From contig NZ_CAKZHY010000081.1 in NCBI RefSeq assembly GCF_936928535.1, positions 1 through 49,896 on the forward strand: a stretch of 49,896 nt of DNA, written 5' to 3'. Positions 24,440 through 33,305 of the stretch are shown one piece after another (position 1 is the first letter of the stretch; every line of letters begins with the position of its first letter). This stretch comes from an uncultured Bradyrhizobium sp. (lineage in GTDB: Bacteria; Pseudomonadota; Alphaproteobacteria; Rhizobiales; Xanthobacteraceae). The position numbers and the translations under genes are program-made. The notes under the pieces are model-generated. The model had not been told where the DNA came from, did no database searches, and worked only from the letters and a program-made list of their open reading frames with translations.

Positions 24440-25276
24440 ATGAATCGCAGGGACGCACTCACCACCGTGGCACTGGCGGGCGCCGCAATGGCCGCGACCA
24501 CTTCAGTCAAGGCCGACACCGCGCCGACCTCCACGCTCGATCGCATCAAGAAGAGCGGCGTGCTGCGCATCGCTGTGATCGCCGGCCAGGACCCATATTT
24601 CCACAAGGACCTCGCGACTAACAAATGGTCGGGCGCCTGCATCGACATGGCCAATGACATCGCGTCCAAGCTGGGCGCCAAGGTGGAAACGCTGGAATCG
24701 ACCTGGGGCAACCAGATCCTCGATCTGCAGGCCGACAAGATCGACCTCGCCTTCGCCGTGAACCCCACGCCCGAGCGTTCGCTTGTGATCGACTTCTCGA
24801 CCCCGATCCTGGTGCACTCCTTCACCGTCATCACCAAGAAGGGCTTCGCCAAGCCGCAGAGCTGGGCCGAGCTCAACAAGCCCGAGGTCAAGATCGCCGT
24901 CGACATCGGCTCGACGCATGAGACGATCGCACGGCATTACTGCCCGACGGCCGATATCCTCGGCTTCAAGACCCGCGACGAGGCGATCCTGGCGGTGTCG
25001 ACCGGCCGCGCCGACTGCAATGTCTCGCTGGCGGTGCTTTCGGTGTTCACGCTCAAGAAGAATCCGACGCTCGGCGAGCTCGCGATCCCGCGGCCGCTGC
25101 TGACGCTGCCGACCAATCTCGGCATCCGCGCCGAAGCCGATCGCCGCTATAAGGATTTCCTCAGCGCCTGGGCCGACTACAACCGTTCGCTCGGCCAAAC
25201 CCGTGAATGGCTGCTGAAGGCCTATGAAACCGTCGGCCTCAGCGCCGGGGACATCCCGAGCGAAGTGCAGTTCTGA
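24440..25276 (+). CDS. amino-acid ABC substrate-binding protein (family 3)
   Basis: The 278-aa protein starts with MNRRDALTTVALAGAAMAAT, a Tat-compatible signal peptide. LRIAVIAGQDPYFHKD and LVIDFSTPILV-like motifs mark the SBP3 fold. AGGAG lies before the ATG, and an upstream ATG at 24410 is rejected because it lacks a ribosome binding site and would spoil the signal. There is no permease or ATPase nearby. It is transcribed divergently from the D-amino-acid cluster and probably delivers that substrate. Confidence 0.9.
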   Translation: MNRRDALTTVALAGAAMAATTSVKADTAPTSTLDRIKKSGVLRIAVIAGQDPYFHKDLATNKWSGACIDMANDIASKLGAKVETLESTWGNQILDLQADKIDLAFAVNPTPERSLVIDFSTPILVHSFTVITKKGFAKPQSWAELNKPEVKIAVDIGSTHETIARHYCPTADILGFKTRDEAILAVSTGRADCNVSLAVLSVFTLKKNPTLGELAIPRPLLTLPTNLGIRAEADRRYKDFLSAWADYNRSLGQTREWLLKAYETVGLSAGDIPSEVQF

Positions 25277-25521
25277 TCGGTCATTTGGGTCTGAAGCGTC
25301 TCCAGCTGCGCAACACGCGGCTGGTGACGGTTTTGTGCTGATCCACTGGACAGATTGACGCGGATGCCCTGAGCAAACCGGGACGCAGATATGCGCACCG
25401 CCTCACGTGGGCCTTCCGGTGTTGACGCTGACACATGCGCGTTTAAGTAGGTGAGACAAAGACTGCAGGGATGGCGACGTTTTCTGGGCTGGTTCCCGTT
25501 GCCGTCACCTAAGCAGGACAC
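25277..25521. other. intergenic region without a recognised gene
   Basis: These 245 bases separate the binding-protein gene and the permease gene, both on the plus strand. The only open frame is a minus-strand one of low quality (including RVAQLETLQTQM). I see no promoter, terminator or RNA I can defend. Confidence 0.5.
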
Positions 25522-26823
25522 ATGACGACCTCGCCTCACGCGACCTCGCCTCGCACTTCAGTGCCCCCTCATCTCGCCATCGTCCTGTTCTCGCTCGCGA
25601 TGGGCGGCTTTGCGATCGGGACCACCGAATTCGCATCGATGAGCCTGCTGCCGTTCTTCGCAGGCGACCTTCATATTGACGAGCCGACCGCCGGCCATGC
25701 GATCAGCGCCTACGCGCTCGGCGTGGTGCTGGGCGCGCCGCTGATCGCGGTGCTCGGCGCCAAGTTCGCGCGGCGCACGCAGCTGCTGGCGCTGATGGCA
25801 GTGTTCGCACTGGGCAACGCCCTCACCGCGCTCGCACCCGGCTTTGGTTCGATGGTCGCGGCTCGCTTCCTCTCAGGCCTGCCCCACGGCGCCTATTTCG
25901 GCATCGCCGCGCTGGTTGCCGCCTCGCTCGTTCCGCAACATCGCCGCTCGCAGGTGGTCGGCCAGGTGATGCTGGGCCTGACGATCGCCACCATCATCGG
26001 CGTGCCGCTCGCCAATCTGATCGGCCAGGCGATGGGCTGGCGCGCGAGCTTTGGCCTCGTGTCGGTGTTGGCCTTGCTGACGATGGTGCTCTGCGCGCTG
26101 TACGCGCCGCGCGACCAGGCCGGCCGGTCGGATCCGCTGCGCGAGCTGGGCGCGCTCAAAAGCCGCCGTGTCTGGACCACGCTCGCGATCAGCGCCATCG
26201 GCTTCGGCGGCATGTTCGCCGTCTATACATATCTGGCGACGACCTTGATCGAGGTCACCAAGGTCAGTACCGAGGTCATCCCGTTCTTCCTGGCGATCTT
26301 CGGCATCGGCGCCACGCTCGGCAATTTGGTCGTGCCGCGCTTTGCCGACCGCGCGCTGATGCCGACGGCCGGCTGCATTCTGGTGTTTGCCACCGTGGCG
26401 CTGCTGGCCTTTCCGCTTGTCGCCGGCAACCCCTGGCTCCTCGCAATCGACATTTTCGCGATCGGCGCCAGCGTCGCGCTCGGCGCTGTTCTGCAAACGC
26501 GGCTGATGGACGTCGCCGGCGACGCGCAGGCGCTTGCCGCCGCGCTCAACCATTCGGCCTTCAACACGGCCAACGCGCTCGGCCCCTTCCTCGGTGGCCT
26601 CGCCATTCGTCAAGGCTGGGGCTGGACCTCCACCGGTCCGGTCGGTGCCGGCCTCGCGGTCCTCGGTCTTCTGATCTGGATGGTCGCCTGGCGCGACACC
26701 GGCCCTGCGCCGGTCGAACACGTCTCAGGCAGCGACGCCGCGCCGCGCGACACAGCTCCGCTGAAGCAGGCACCGCCGCTGGCGCCGCGTGAGCGAAGCC
26801 GTCCCAAGGAACCGGTGGCCTGA
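25522..26823 (+). CDS. MFS transporter (DHA1/AraJ-like)
   Basis: The 433-aa permease has twelve membrane segments, with GFAIGTTEFASMSLLPFF near the N-terminus, typical of DHA1 sugar or drug efflux pumps. The hydrophilic C-terminal tail (about 40 residues, RERSRPKE) is long. AGCAGGACAC precedes the ATG. The tail and neighbours do not fix a substrate. The gene is not clearly linked to the SBP upstream. Confidence 0.9.
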   Translation: MTTSPHATSPRTSVPPHLAIVLFSLAMGGFAIGTTEFASMSLLPFFAGDLHIDEPTAGHAISAYALGVVLGAPLIAVLGAKFARRTQLLALMAVFALGNALTALAPGFGSMVAARFLSGLPHGAYFGIAALVAASLVPQHRRSQVVGQVMLGLTIATIIGVPLANLIGQAMGWRASFGLVSVLALLTMVLCALYAPRDQAGRSDPLRELGALKSRRVWTTLAISAIGFGGMFAVYTYLATTLIEVTKVSTEVIPFFLAIFGIGATLGNLVVPRFADRALMPTAGCILVFATVALLAFPLVAGNPWLLAIDIFAIGASVALGAVLQTRLMDVAGDAQALAAALNHSAFNTANALGPFLGGLAIRQGWGWTSTGPVGAGLAVLGLLIWMVAWRDTGPAPVEHVSGSDAAPRDTAPLKQAPPLAPRERSRPKEPVA

Positions 26824-26838
26824 CGGATCGCGAGGCGC

Positions 26839-26997
26839 TCAGAACAGAGCGGCGTTGAGGGCCTGTCCGTAGATCATCGCGGCGACGAGCGAGACCAGCA
26901 GGCCTGCGCCCGAGAAGATCACCAGGATCTTCAGAGTCTCGATATCGACATTGGTTCCCATCGCGCGGGATAATGCTCTTGCCAGTGCAGCAATCAT
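26839..26997 (-). CDS. small membrane protein, 52 aa
   Basis: The ATG at 26997 is preferred to the frame from 27042 because GGAG lies six bases before it. The product has an amphipathic N-terminus (MIAALARALSRAMGTNVD) and a hydrophobic helix (about residues 20-42, LVIFSGAGLLVSLVAAMIYG). It is convergent with the permease gene. The function is unknown. Confidence 0.5.
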   Translation of the reverse strand: MIAALARALSRAMGTNVDIETLKILVIFSGAGLLVSLVAAMIYGQALNAALF

Positions 26998-27108
26998 CGC
27001 CAGCTCCGAAGCCGGCCGCGCGGACGCGGGGCCTGACTTCATCTAGCGCAGATCGGCGCGCCTGCCTGTGAAGCAGATTACAGGTGCGGCGGAGCGATCG
27101 GCCCGGCG

Positions 27109-28752
27109 CTAGTCGCGCGACACTCGCGGCGTCGAGGGCGTGACGTTGGCGGGCGTGTGGAATTCGAGCCGGGCCCGGTTTTCCTCGCGCACGCCGGATT
27201 GATCGCCGAACTCGACATAGGTCTGCGCGTCCGGCTTCCATTGCGGCCATGGCGTCGCGGCGGTCGCCGGATTGCCTGACCGCGCGAAGGCGACCAGCGT
27301 GTCCATCATGCGGTCGGACAGTGCGCGGTCGAACTCGGTCCAGTTGCGCGTGGTGCGGAATTTGTTGAAGGCATCCTGCGTGCCGAACCAGTAAGGCACA
27401 TCGGAGGTGTGATAGGCGCCGATCTTCTGCGGGCTGTCGAAGAATTCGACGCCAGGTGCGAACGGATGCACGCGCGAGAACATGTACATGTAGAACGGCG
27501 CCTTGCCGTTCCTGGCCTGCGCTTCGGCCCAGTTGCGCGTGCCGATCTCAACTAGCCCCTCGCGTGCGGCAAGCAGGCCCATCGCCTTCGCCTCGGCGTC
27601 GGTCTTCGCGGGATAAAGCGCGAGGAAGCGGTCAGCCTGATCACCGTAGAGCTTTTTTGCGGCGGCCACATAGGCCTCCAATGTCCCGGCGGTGCGCAAA
27701 TCGTTCGAACTTTCATCGCTGGTGAAACCGGCCACCGTCGCGACGTCGTTCTGCTTTCCGGCCGCAAAGATGTTCGAGACCGTGTCAGGCAGCACGTAGC
27801 CGTCGATGTCGGGCGTCACGGCGATCGTACCAGCGCAGCCGAGCTGGCAATCCTTCTGGATCTTGTCGGCCTGGATCAGGCGCATCTCGGCCAGCGACGA
27901 TGCACCGAGCGCCGACTGCACCTCGAGACCGATCTTCTCGGCCGCCGGAAGAGCCGGGAATTTGAATCTGGCATCGAACATGCTCAGGCTCATCGCGAAG
28001 CCGCGATTGAACAGGCCCTTCGCCAGCGGGCTCGCTTCCAGCGCCGACACCGACATCGCGCCGGCCGACTGCCCGGTGATGGTGACGTTGTCGGGATCAC
28101 CGCCGAACTGCGCGATGTTGCGCTTGACCCATTGCAGCGCCGCGACCTGGTCCATCAGGCCGTAATTGCCGGAGGCGTGATGCGGTGATTCCGCGGTCAG
28201 CTCGGGATGGGCGAGATTGCCCAAAATGCCGACGCGGTAGTTGAAGCTGACGAAGATCGTGCCTTTCCTGGCGACGTTCTCGCCGTCATACATCGCCATG
28301 CCACTGGAGCCGAGCGTGAAGCCGCCGCCATAGATCCACACCACCACCGGCAGCTTTGCGCCGGGCTTGGCATCCGCGCTCGCCCAGACGTTCAGATAGA
28401 GGCAATTTTCGCTGGTCGCCTCCTCGCCGAAATAATGGTTGAGATTGTGCCGTCGCAGCACCTGGATGCATTCCGGCGCGAGGCGGTCGGCGTGATAGAC
28501 GCCCTTCCATGCCTCGACCTTCTGCGGCGCGCGCCAACGGAGTTCACCGAGCGGCGGTGCGGCAAACGGAATGCCGAAATAGGCTTTGACGTTGGACGGC
28601 AGCACCTTGCCGGACACGGCGCCGCTGTCGATGCTGACGGGATCGCCGGGAACAGGGGTCGCGACGATCTGCGCCGACGCGGACGATGCCGCGAGCGCCA
28701 TGAAGAGCGAAGCGATCGAAGACCAGGCAGCTTTCCTGTTCAAGTTGCTCAT
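27109..28752 (-). CDS. exported type-B carboxylesterase
   Basis: The 547-aa alpha/beta hydrolase has a signal peptide (1-27, ending ASAQ), nucleophile Ser229 in GQSAG, the Glu in FTSDESSND and the catalytic His in GAYHTSDVPYWFG. YGGGFTLG is the oxyanion loop (141-148). It is periplasmic. It begins four bases inside the stop of the second esterase gene (ATGA overlap), so the two are translationally coupled. The substrate is an unknown ester. Confidence 0.93.
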   Translation of the reverse strand: MSNLNRKAAWSSIASLFMALAASSASAQIVATPVPGDPVSIDSGAVSGKVLPSNVKAYFGIPFAAPPLGELRWRAPQKVEAWKGVYHADRLAPECIQVLRRHNLNHYFGEEATSENCLYLNVWASADAKPGAKLPVVVWIYGGGFTLGSSGMAMYDGENVARKGTIFVSFNYRVGILGNLAHPELTAESPHHASGNYGLMDQVAALQWVKRNIAQFGGDPDNVTITGQSAGAMSVSALEASPLAKGLFNRGFAMSLSMFDARFKFPALPAAEKIGLEVQSALGASSLAEMRLIQADKIQKDCQLGCAGTIAVTPDIDGYVLPDTVSNIFAAGKQNDVATVAGFTSDESSNDLRTAGTLEAYVAAAKKLYGDQADRFLALYPAKTDAEAKAMGLLAAREGLVEIGTRNWAEAQARNGKAPFYMYMFSRVHPFAPGVEFFDSPQKIGAYHTSDVPYWFGTQDAFNKFRTTRNWTEFDRALSDRMMDTLVAFARSGNPATAATPWPQWKPDAQTYVEFGDQSGVREENRARLEFHTPANVTPSTPRVSRD

Positions 28753-30245
28753 ACGGCCTGCCTCATGTTCTTTTTATCGTTGGCGCCGGCGCTAAGCTCC
28801 GCCCACACGCGGAAGCGCGCGCCTTCGTTCAGCGGCACAATATGAAACGGCTGGGCGAAGATAGCGAACGGCTCTTTGCCTTCCGCGAACCGCGGCCAGG
28901 CTTCTGCGACATCGGGTTTTCCTGATGTCACGAACCGCAGCAGGCTGGTCTGGAACCGCGCCGCGACGTCGATATCACCAGGCGTCATCGGGCCGCCCTT
29001 GCGCTTCAGGATCGGGCGATCGATGAAATCAGGCAGATGCGCCCAGAGGCAGGCATTGTCGGCGCCGTGGGTCGGCCCTTGTGACAGGAACGGCTGCAGC
29101 GCCGGACGATGGTCGAACCGGCTCAGCCACACTGCGCCGCCTGCGCTTGCGTGGCTCCGCGCCAGATCGGCCATCGGACGATGCCAGAACGCATCCGACA
29201 GCAGCGCCTCGTACGGATCCTCGTCAGGGCGTGCCGAGCCGCGATAGCAGGCCAGCAGGCGCTCCCAGCCGGCATCGCCGAAAGCTGTGCGCACATTGCG
29301 CTCGGTGGTGCGGATCATCGCGGCCGGCGGCGTGCTCTTCAGGAACATCACCATCTCGTCACGGCAGGAGCCCAGCCAGAGCGGAATATCGCGCAAGGCC
29401 CCACTTGCAAACACGTCGCGCGGCTCGCGCGGGATCACCGTGCCGTCGAGCACCGGTCCGAACACGGTGCCTGAATCGGTTTCGTCCGCGATCCTGCGGC
29501 CGACGTGCTCGACAGCCGCGAAGAGTCTTGCGAGCGGCGTGGATGCGATTGCGCTCGCATCACGCGCGAGTTCGAGCTCGGCCAGCACGTTGCGCGCGAC
29601 GATGTCGGCATGATCAGCGCTCATGATGCTGCGACCGGGCGCGCTCAGCGCCAGCGCGCGGGCGAATTTGCCCTTGGCCTGCGGCAAGCTTGCGATCGCA
29701 ATCACCATGGATGCGCCGGCCGACTGGCCCGACAGCGTCACCTGGTCAGGATCGCCGCCGAAATTGGCGATGTTGGCGTGCACCCAGTCGAGCGCGGCGA
29801 GTGAATCCGAGATGGCGAGGTTGTTGGCTTCGCCAAGGCCGTGGCGATGCAGCTGCAGGAAACCGAGCGGTCCGAGCCGGTAGTTGATGGTGACGATGAC
29901 GGCCGGGCCGAGCGCGGCGAGGAAGGCGCCGTCATAGTCGGCGCCGCCGCCGGTGACGAAGGCACCGCCATGAATGAAGAACAGCACCGGCAGCGGGTGC
30001 TCGGCGCCATCGGGCGTCCAGATATTCAGGCTGAGACAGGATTCTTCCGCCTGATCGAGATGCCCGGGCTGCGGCGCATAGGCGCCGTAGTCCGTGCAGC
30101 GGCGCTGCTCCGTCCACGCGAGCGGCGGCGTAGCCTTGGCAAAGCGCCGCGCCATCGCAAACGGCACGCCCTTGAAGGCGCGGACGTGCCCATGCTCGGC
30201 CCCGATCACGGGGCCGAACGTGGTCGTAACAGCGTTGGTCAGCAT
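28749..30245 (-). CDS. cytoplasmic type-B carboxylesterase
   Basis: The 498-aa protein has HGGAFVTGGG (92-101) for the oxyanion hole, Ser175 in GQSAGASM, the Glu in SCRDEMV and a His in THGADNACLW. It has no signal peptide, unlike its neighbour, with which it overlaps by four bases. The pair could hydrolyse the same ester outside and inside the cell. An MHS permease gene lies upstream on the same strand. Confidence 0.92.
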   Translation of the reverse strand: MLTNAVTTTFGPVIGAEHGHVRAFKGVPFAMARRFAKATPPLAWTEQRRCTDYGAYAPQPGHLDQAEESCLSLNIWTPDGAEHPLPVLFFIHGGAFVTGGGADYDGAFLAALGPAVIVTINYRLGPLGFLQLHRHGLGEANNLAISDSLAALDWVHANIANFGGDPDQVTLSGQSAGASMVIAIASLPQAKGKFARALALSAPGRSIMSADHADIVARNVLAELELARDASAIASTPLARLFAAVEHVGRRIADETDSGTVFGPVLDGTVIPREPRDVFASGALRDIPLWLGSCRDEMVMFLKSTPPAAMIRTTERNVRTAFGDAGWERLLACYRGSARPDEDPYEALLSDAFWHRPMADLARSHASAGGAVWLSRFDHRPALQPFLSQGPTHGADNACLWAHLPDFIDRPILKRKGGPMTPGDIDVAARFQTSLLRFVTSGKPDVAEAWPRFAEGKEPFAIFAQPFHIVPLNEGARFRVWAELSAGANDKKNMRQAV

Positions 30246-30258
30246 GCCCAGCCCTGTC

Positions 30259-31596
30259 TCACGCGCGGCGCTTGCCGAGATCGGCGATGTCGACCTTGTG
30301 GGTCTCGCGCGCCGTCATTGCGGCCGCGGCCGAGGCGACGCAGCAGCCGCCGACGAAGATCGCAACCGGGATCCAGCCGTTCGGTCCTTCACCGACGAGG
30401 CTCGCGCTCACCAGCGGCGTGAAGCCGGCGGCAAGGAAGCCGAGCTGGGTGCCGATCGCGGTGCCGGAATAGCGCACCCGCGCCTCGAACATCTCCGCGT
30501 AGAACGACGGCCAGATCGCGTTCGGCGCGGAATAGATGATGTAGAGGCCGATCGCAGCAGTGAAGATCGCGGGCGTGCTGCCCGAGGTCACCAGCATGAA
30601 ATACGGGAACAGCAAGGCGGCACAGCCGAGCACGCCGCCGATGAACACCGGCTTGCGGCCGATCCTGTCGGCAAGCAAAGCCCAGAGCGGCTGCGCGAAC
30701 AGCGCCACGACATTGCCGAGCACGCCGGCCCACAGCATGGTTGGACGGGCGACGCCGAACTTGCTGGTGGCATAGCCGAGCGCGAACACCGCCGTCAGCG
30801 TAGAGACGGTCGCGATCAGCGCGCAGACGATGACGCGCAGCACATCCGGCCAATAGTCGCGCAGCAGCGCGATGACGGGAAAGCGCGCCACTTGCGCCTT
30901 GTCCTTGATGTTCTCGAACACGGGCGTCTCGGGCATGGTCCGGCGCACCAGATAGGCGACCAGCAGCACCAGCGCCGAGAGCAGGAACGGAATGCGCCAG
31001 CCCCAGCTCAGGAGTTGATCTTCCGGCATGCTGGAAACGGGGATGAACACCAGCGTCGCCAGAATCGCGCCGGCCTGGGTGCCGCTCAGGGTCCAGCTCG
31101 TGAAGAAGGCGCGGTTGGAATTGGCGGAATGCTCCAGGGTCAGCGAGTTCGCCCCGCTCTGCTCACCGGCCGCCGACAGGCCCTGCAGCAGACGCAGCAG
31201 CGTCAGGATGATGGGCGCGGCGTTGCCGATGGTCTTGGCATCAGGCAGCAGGCCGATCGCAAGCGTCGAGAAGCCCATCACGACCAGCGTGAACAGCAGC
31301 ACCGTCTTGCGGCCGATGCGGTCGCCGAAATGGCCGAGGATGACGGCGCCGACGGGACGCGCGATATAGCCGATGCCGAACGACAGCAGCGCCAGCAGCG
31401 TCGCGGTGCCGGGGGCGACATTGGCGAAGAACACTTTCGGAAAGATCAGCGCCGCCGCGGTGCCGTAGATGAAGAAGTCGTAGTATTCGAGCATGCTGCC
31501 GACGAAGCTGACGAGCGCGGCGCGGTTCGGCAGCCTGCTCTGTGTCGGCTCCGAGGCTGAAGGCGCGCGCAGCGATGCAGTTGAGGTCAAGCTCAT
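30259..31596 (-). CDS. MHS-family major facilitator (aromatic or dicarboxylate symporter)
   Basis: This 445-aa permease has RPVGAVILGHFGDRIGRKTV and RLLQGLSAAGEQSGAN, the MHS signature. GGAGG seven bases before the ATG at 31596 fixes the start. The frame from 31698 has no support. It is the first gene of a likely operon with the two esterases, and it is divergent from the TetR gene. A palindrome at 31706-31719 lies between them. The imported substrate is unknown. Confidence 0.92.
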   Translation of the reverse strand: MSLTSTASLRAPSASEPTQSRLPNRAALVSFVGSMLEYYDFFIYGTAAALIFPKVFFANVAPGTATLLALLSFGIGYIARPVGAVILGHFGDRIGRKTVLLFTLVVMGFSTLAIGLLPDAKTIGNAAPIILTLLRLLQGLSAAGEQSGANSLTLEHSANSNRAFFTSWTLSGTQAGAILATLVFIPVSSMPEDQLLSWGWRIPFLLSALVLLVAYLVRRTMPETPVFENIKDKAQVARFPVIALLRDYWPDVLRVIVCALIATVSTLTAVFALGYATSKFGVARPTMLWAGVLGNVVALFAQPLWALLADRIGRKPVFIGGVLGCAALLFPYFMLVTSGSTPAIFTAAIGLYIIYSAPNAIWPSFYAEMFEARVRYSGTAIGTQLGFLAAGFTPLVSASLVGEGPNGWIPVAIFVGGCCVASAAAAMTARETHKVDIADLGKRRA

Positions 31597-31674
31597 CAGT
31601 AGTCCTCCCCGTGTGCGATGGCGGTCGCAGCTCGCCTCATGCCCGTCCGGCCATGCGCGCGCTTTTTGCTTTTG

Positions 31675-31703
31675 TTGCCGCAACCTTGGTTTGAGCACAT
31701 AAT
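31675..31703 (+). promoter_or_regulatory. sigma-70-like promoter of the TetR gene
   Basis: TTGCCG (31675-31680), a 17-base spacer, and CATAAT (31698-31703) fit a housekeeping promoter reading towards the TetR gene. The start of transcription would fall at about 31710, inside the palindrome at 31706-31719. This suggests autorepression. Confidence 0.5.
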
Positions 31704-31705
31704 GT

Positions 31706-31719
31706 ACGAACTAGTCCGT
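31706..31719. promoter_or_regulatory. candidate TetR operator
   Basis: ACGAACTAGTCCGT is a palindrome with one mismatch pair (ACGnACTAGTnCGT). It overlaps the predicted transcription start of the TetR gene and lies 110 bases from the divergent MHS gene start at 31596, so it could control both. The length and symmetry suit a TetR dimer. Confidence 0.5.
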
Positions 31720-31809
31720 TTATGCAAGCTGATGCGGGAAAACGTCGGATTGGGCGAAATTTGCCTTCACCTTCAAGGTGATCCATAGAAACGTGCGGGA
31801 GAAACAGTG

Positions 31810-32457
31810 ATGCTCAAGCGCATGCCACCGCCATCGAAGCGCACCAATGACCCCGAGCGCACCAAGCGCGACATCCTCGAAGTGGCGATGGCCGAATTCG
31901 CCTCGGAGGGCTATTCCGGCGCCCGCGTCGATGCGATCGCCGCGCGGACGCGCACGTCGAAGCGGATGATCTATTATTATTTCGGCGGGAAGGAGCAGCT
32001 CTACCTCGCGGTGCTGGAAGAAGCCTATCGCAGCATCCGCGCGCTCGAGGACCAGCTCGATATCGCGAGCTGCGACGCGCGCGAAGGCCTGCGCCGGCTG
32101 ATCGAGGCGACCTTCGACCATGACGAGCGCAACCCGAACTTCATCCGGCTCGTCTCAATCGAGAACATCCACCACGGCAAGCATCTGAAGCAGAACCTGC
32201 AGCTCCGCCAACTCAACGCCAGCGTGATCGCAACGCTGGACAGCATCCTCAAGCGCGGCCGCAGCGAGGGCGTCTTCCGCGACGACGTCGACGCCATCGA
32301 TCTGCATCTGGCCATCTCCTCCTACTGCTTCTTCCGCGTCGCCAACCGCCATACGTTCGGCGCGCTGTTCGACCGGGATTTGAGCGAGCCCAAGGTGCTT
32401 GCGAAGAGCAGAACGCAGATCGTGGAGATGATCTTGGCGTGGCTGGGGAAGAAGTAA
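31810..32457 (+). CDS. TetR/AcrR-family transcriptional regulator
   Basis: The 215-aa protein has the TetR helix-turn-helix (FASEGYSGARVDAIA, then TSKRMIYYYFGGKEQLY) at about residues 30-65 and an all-helical ligand domain. GGGAG eight bases before the ATG at 31810 supports the start. It is divergent from the esterase/permease operon and is likely to repress it. The ligand would be the imported compound or an ester product. Confidence 0.93.
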   Translation: MLKRMPPPSKRTNDPERTKRDILEVAMAEFASEGYSGARVDAIAARTRTSKRMIYYYFGGKEQLYLAVLEEAYRSIRALEDQLDIASCDAREGLRRLIEATFDHDERNPNFIRLVSIENIHHGKHLKQNLQLRQLNASVIATLDSILKRGRSEGVFRDDVDAIDLHLAISSYCFFRVANRHTFGALFDRDLSEPKVLAKSRTQIVEMILAWLGKK

Positions 32458-32483
32458 GGCGCAACCGCGCTACAAACTCCGCT

Positions 32484-32510
32484 GTCGTCCTGGCGAAAAG
32501 CCAGGACGAC
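32484..32510. terminator. perfect hairpin between convergent genes
   Basis: GTCGTCCTGG (32484-32493) and CCAGGACGAC (32501-32510) form a 10-bp perfect stem with a seven-base CGAAAAG loop. It lies between the stop of the TetR gene and the stop of the permease gene, so it can serve as a bidirectional terminator, although no T-run follows. The same hairpin type is common in Bradyrhizobium intergenic DNA. Confidence 0.6.
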
Positions 32511-32519
32511 AAGTTGCCC

Positions 32520-33305
32520 CTACCCCGCCTTCTTCTGCCGCGCGCTCGCCAGCAGCACCAGCATGAAGGAGGCCGCCGTCATCAGCGTCGAGATCGCGGC
32601 GATGGTCGGGTCGATCTCGTCGCGGAGCGCGGTGAACATCCGCTTGGTCAGCGGCTGATATTGGCCACCGGAGATGAACAGCGCGACGATGGTCTCGTCC
32701 ATCGCCGAGATGAAGGCGAAGATGCCCCCGGCGACCACGCTCGACTTGATCTGCGGCAGCGTTACCGCGAAGAAGCTGCGCAAACGGTTCATGCCGAGGC
32801 TGCGCGCCACCATCTCCTGCGCTGGGTCAAAGCTCTGCAGGCCCGCCAGCACCGAGATCACGACATAGGGCAGGCCCAGCATCACATTCGCCAGCACGAG
32901 GCCGGGCATGGTCGCGACCAGGCCGACTTTTGCGTACACGAAGAAAATGCCGACCGCGGTGATGATGATCGGCACCACCAATGGCAGTAGCAGCGCCATG
33001 TGGATGACGCGCATGATGCGCAGCTTCGATTGGCTGATGGCATAGGCGGCCGCCACCCCGAACGGGGTCGCAATCACCACCGTCAGGAGCGCGACCGTCA
33101 GCGTCACCCGAGTCGCCTGCATCCAGGCCGGATTGGCGAAATATTGCTGATACCAGCGCGTCGAGAACGACGGCGGCGGAAAGGTCAAAAAGCGCGCGCT
33201 AGAGAACGAGATCGGCGCGATGATCAGCACGGGCAGGATCAGATAGATCAGCACCAGCGCGCTGATCACATAGAGGGCAATGCGTGCGGGCGAGATCCGT
33301 GTCAT
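32520..33305 (-). CDS. ABC permease, PotC type
   Basis: The 261-aa membrane protein has six predicted segments and the EAA-loop (here RSLGMNRLRSFFAVTLPQIKS) of binding-protein-dependent permeases. Its ATG overlaps the stop of the partner permease by four bases. It is the last gene of the six-gene unit from 38391. It pairs with the PotB-like permease, and a polyamine, opine or similar amine is the likely cargo. Confidence 0.93.
   Translation of the reverse strand: MTRISPARIALYVISALVLIYLILPVLIIAPISFSSARFLTFPPPSFSTRWYQQYFANPAWMQATRVTLTVALLTVVIATPFGVAAAYAISQSKLRIMRVIHMALLLPLVVPIIITAVGIFFVYAKVGLVATMPGLVLANVMLGLPYVVISVLAGLQSFDPAQEMVARSLGMNRLRSFFAVTLPQIKSSVVAGGIFAFISAMDETIVALFISGGQYQPLTKRMFTALRDEIDPTIAAISTLMTAASFMLVLLASARQKKAG

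Noticed and set aside
25222..25539. Minus-strand frame between the SBP and MFS genes
   Set aside because: No family or ribosome binding site, and codon bias is weak. The phrase RVAQLETLQTQM is not enough.
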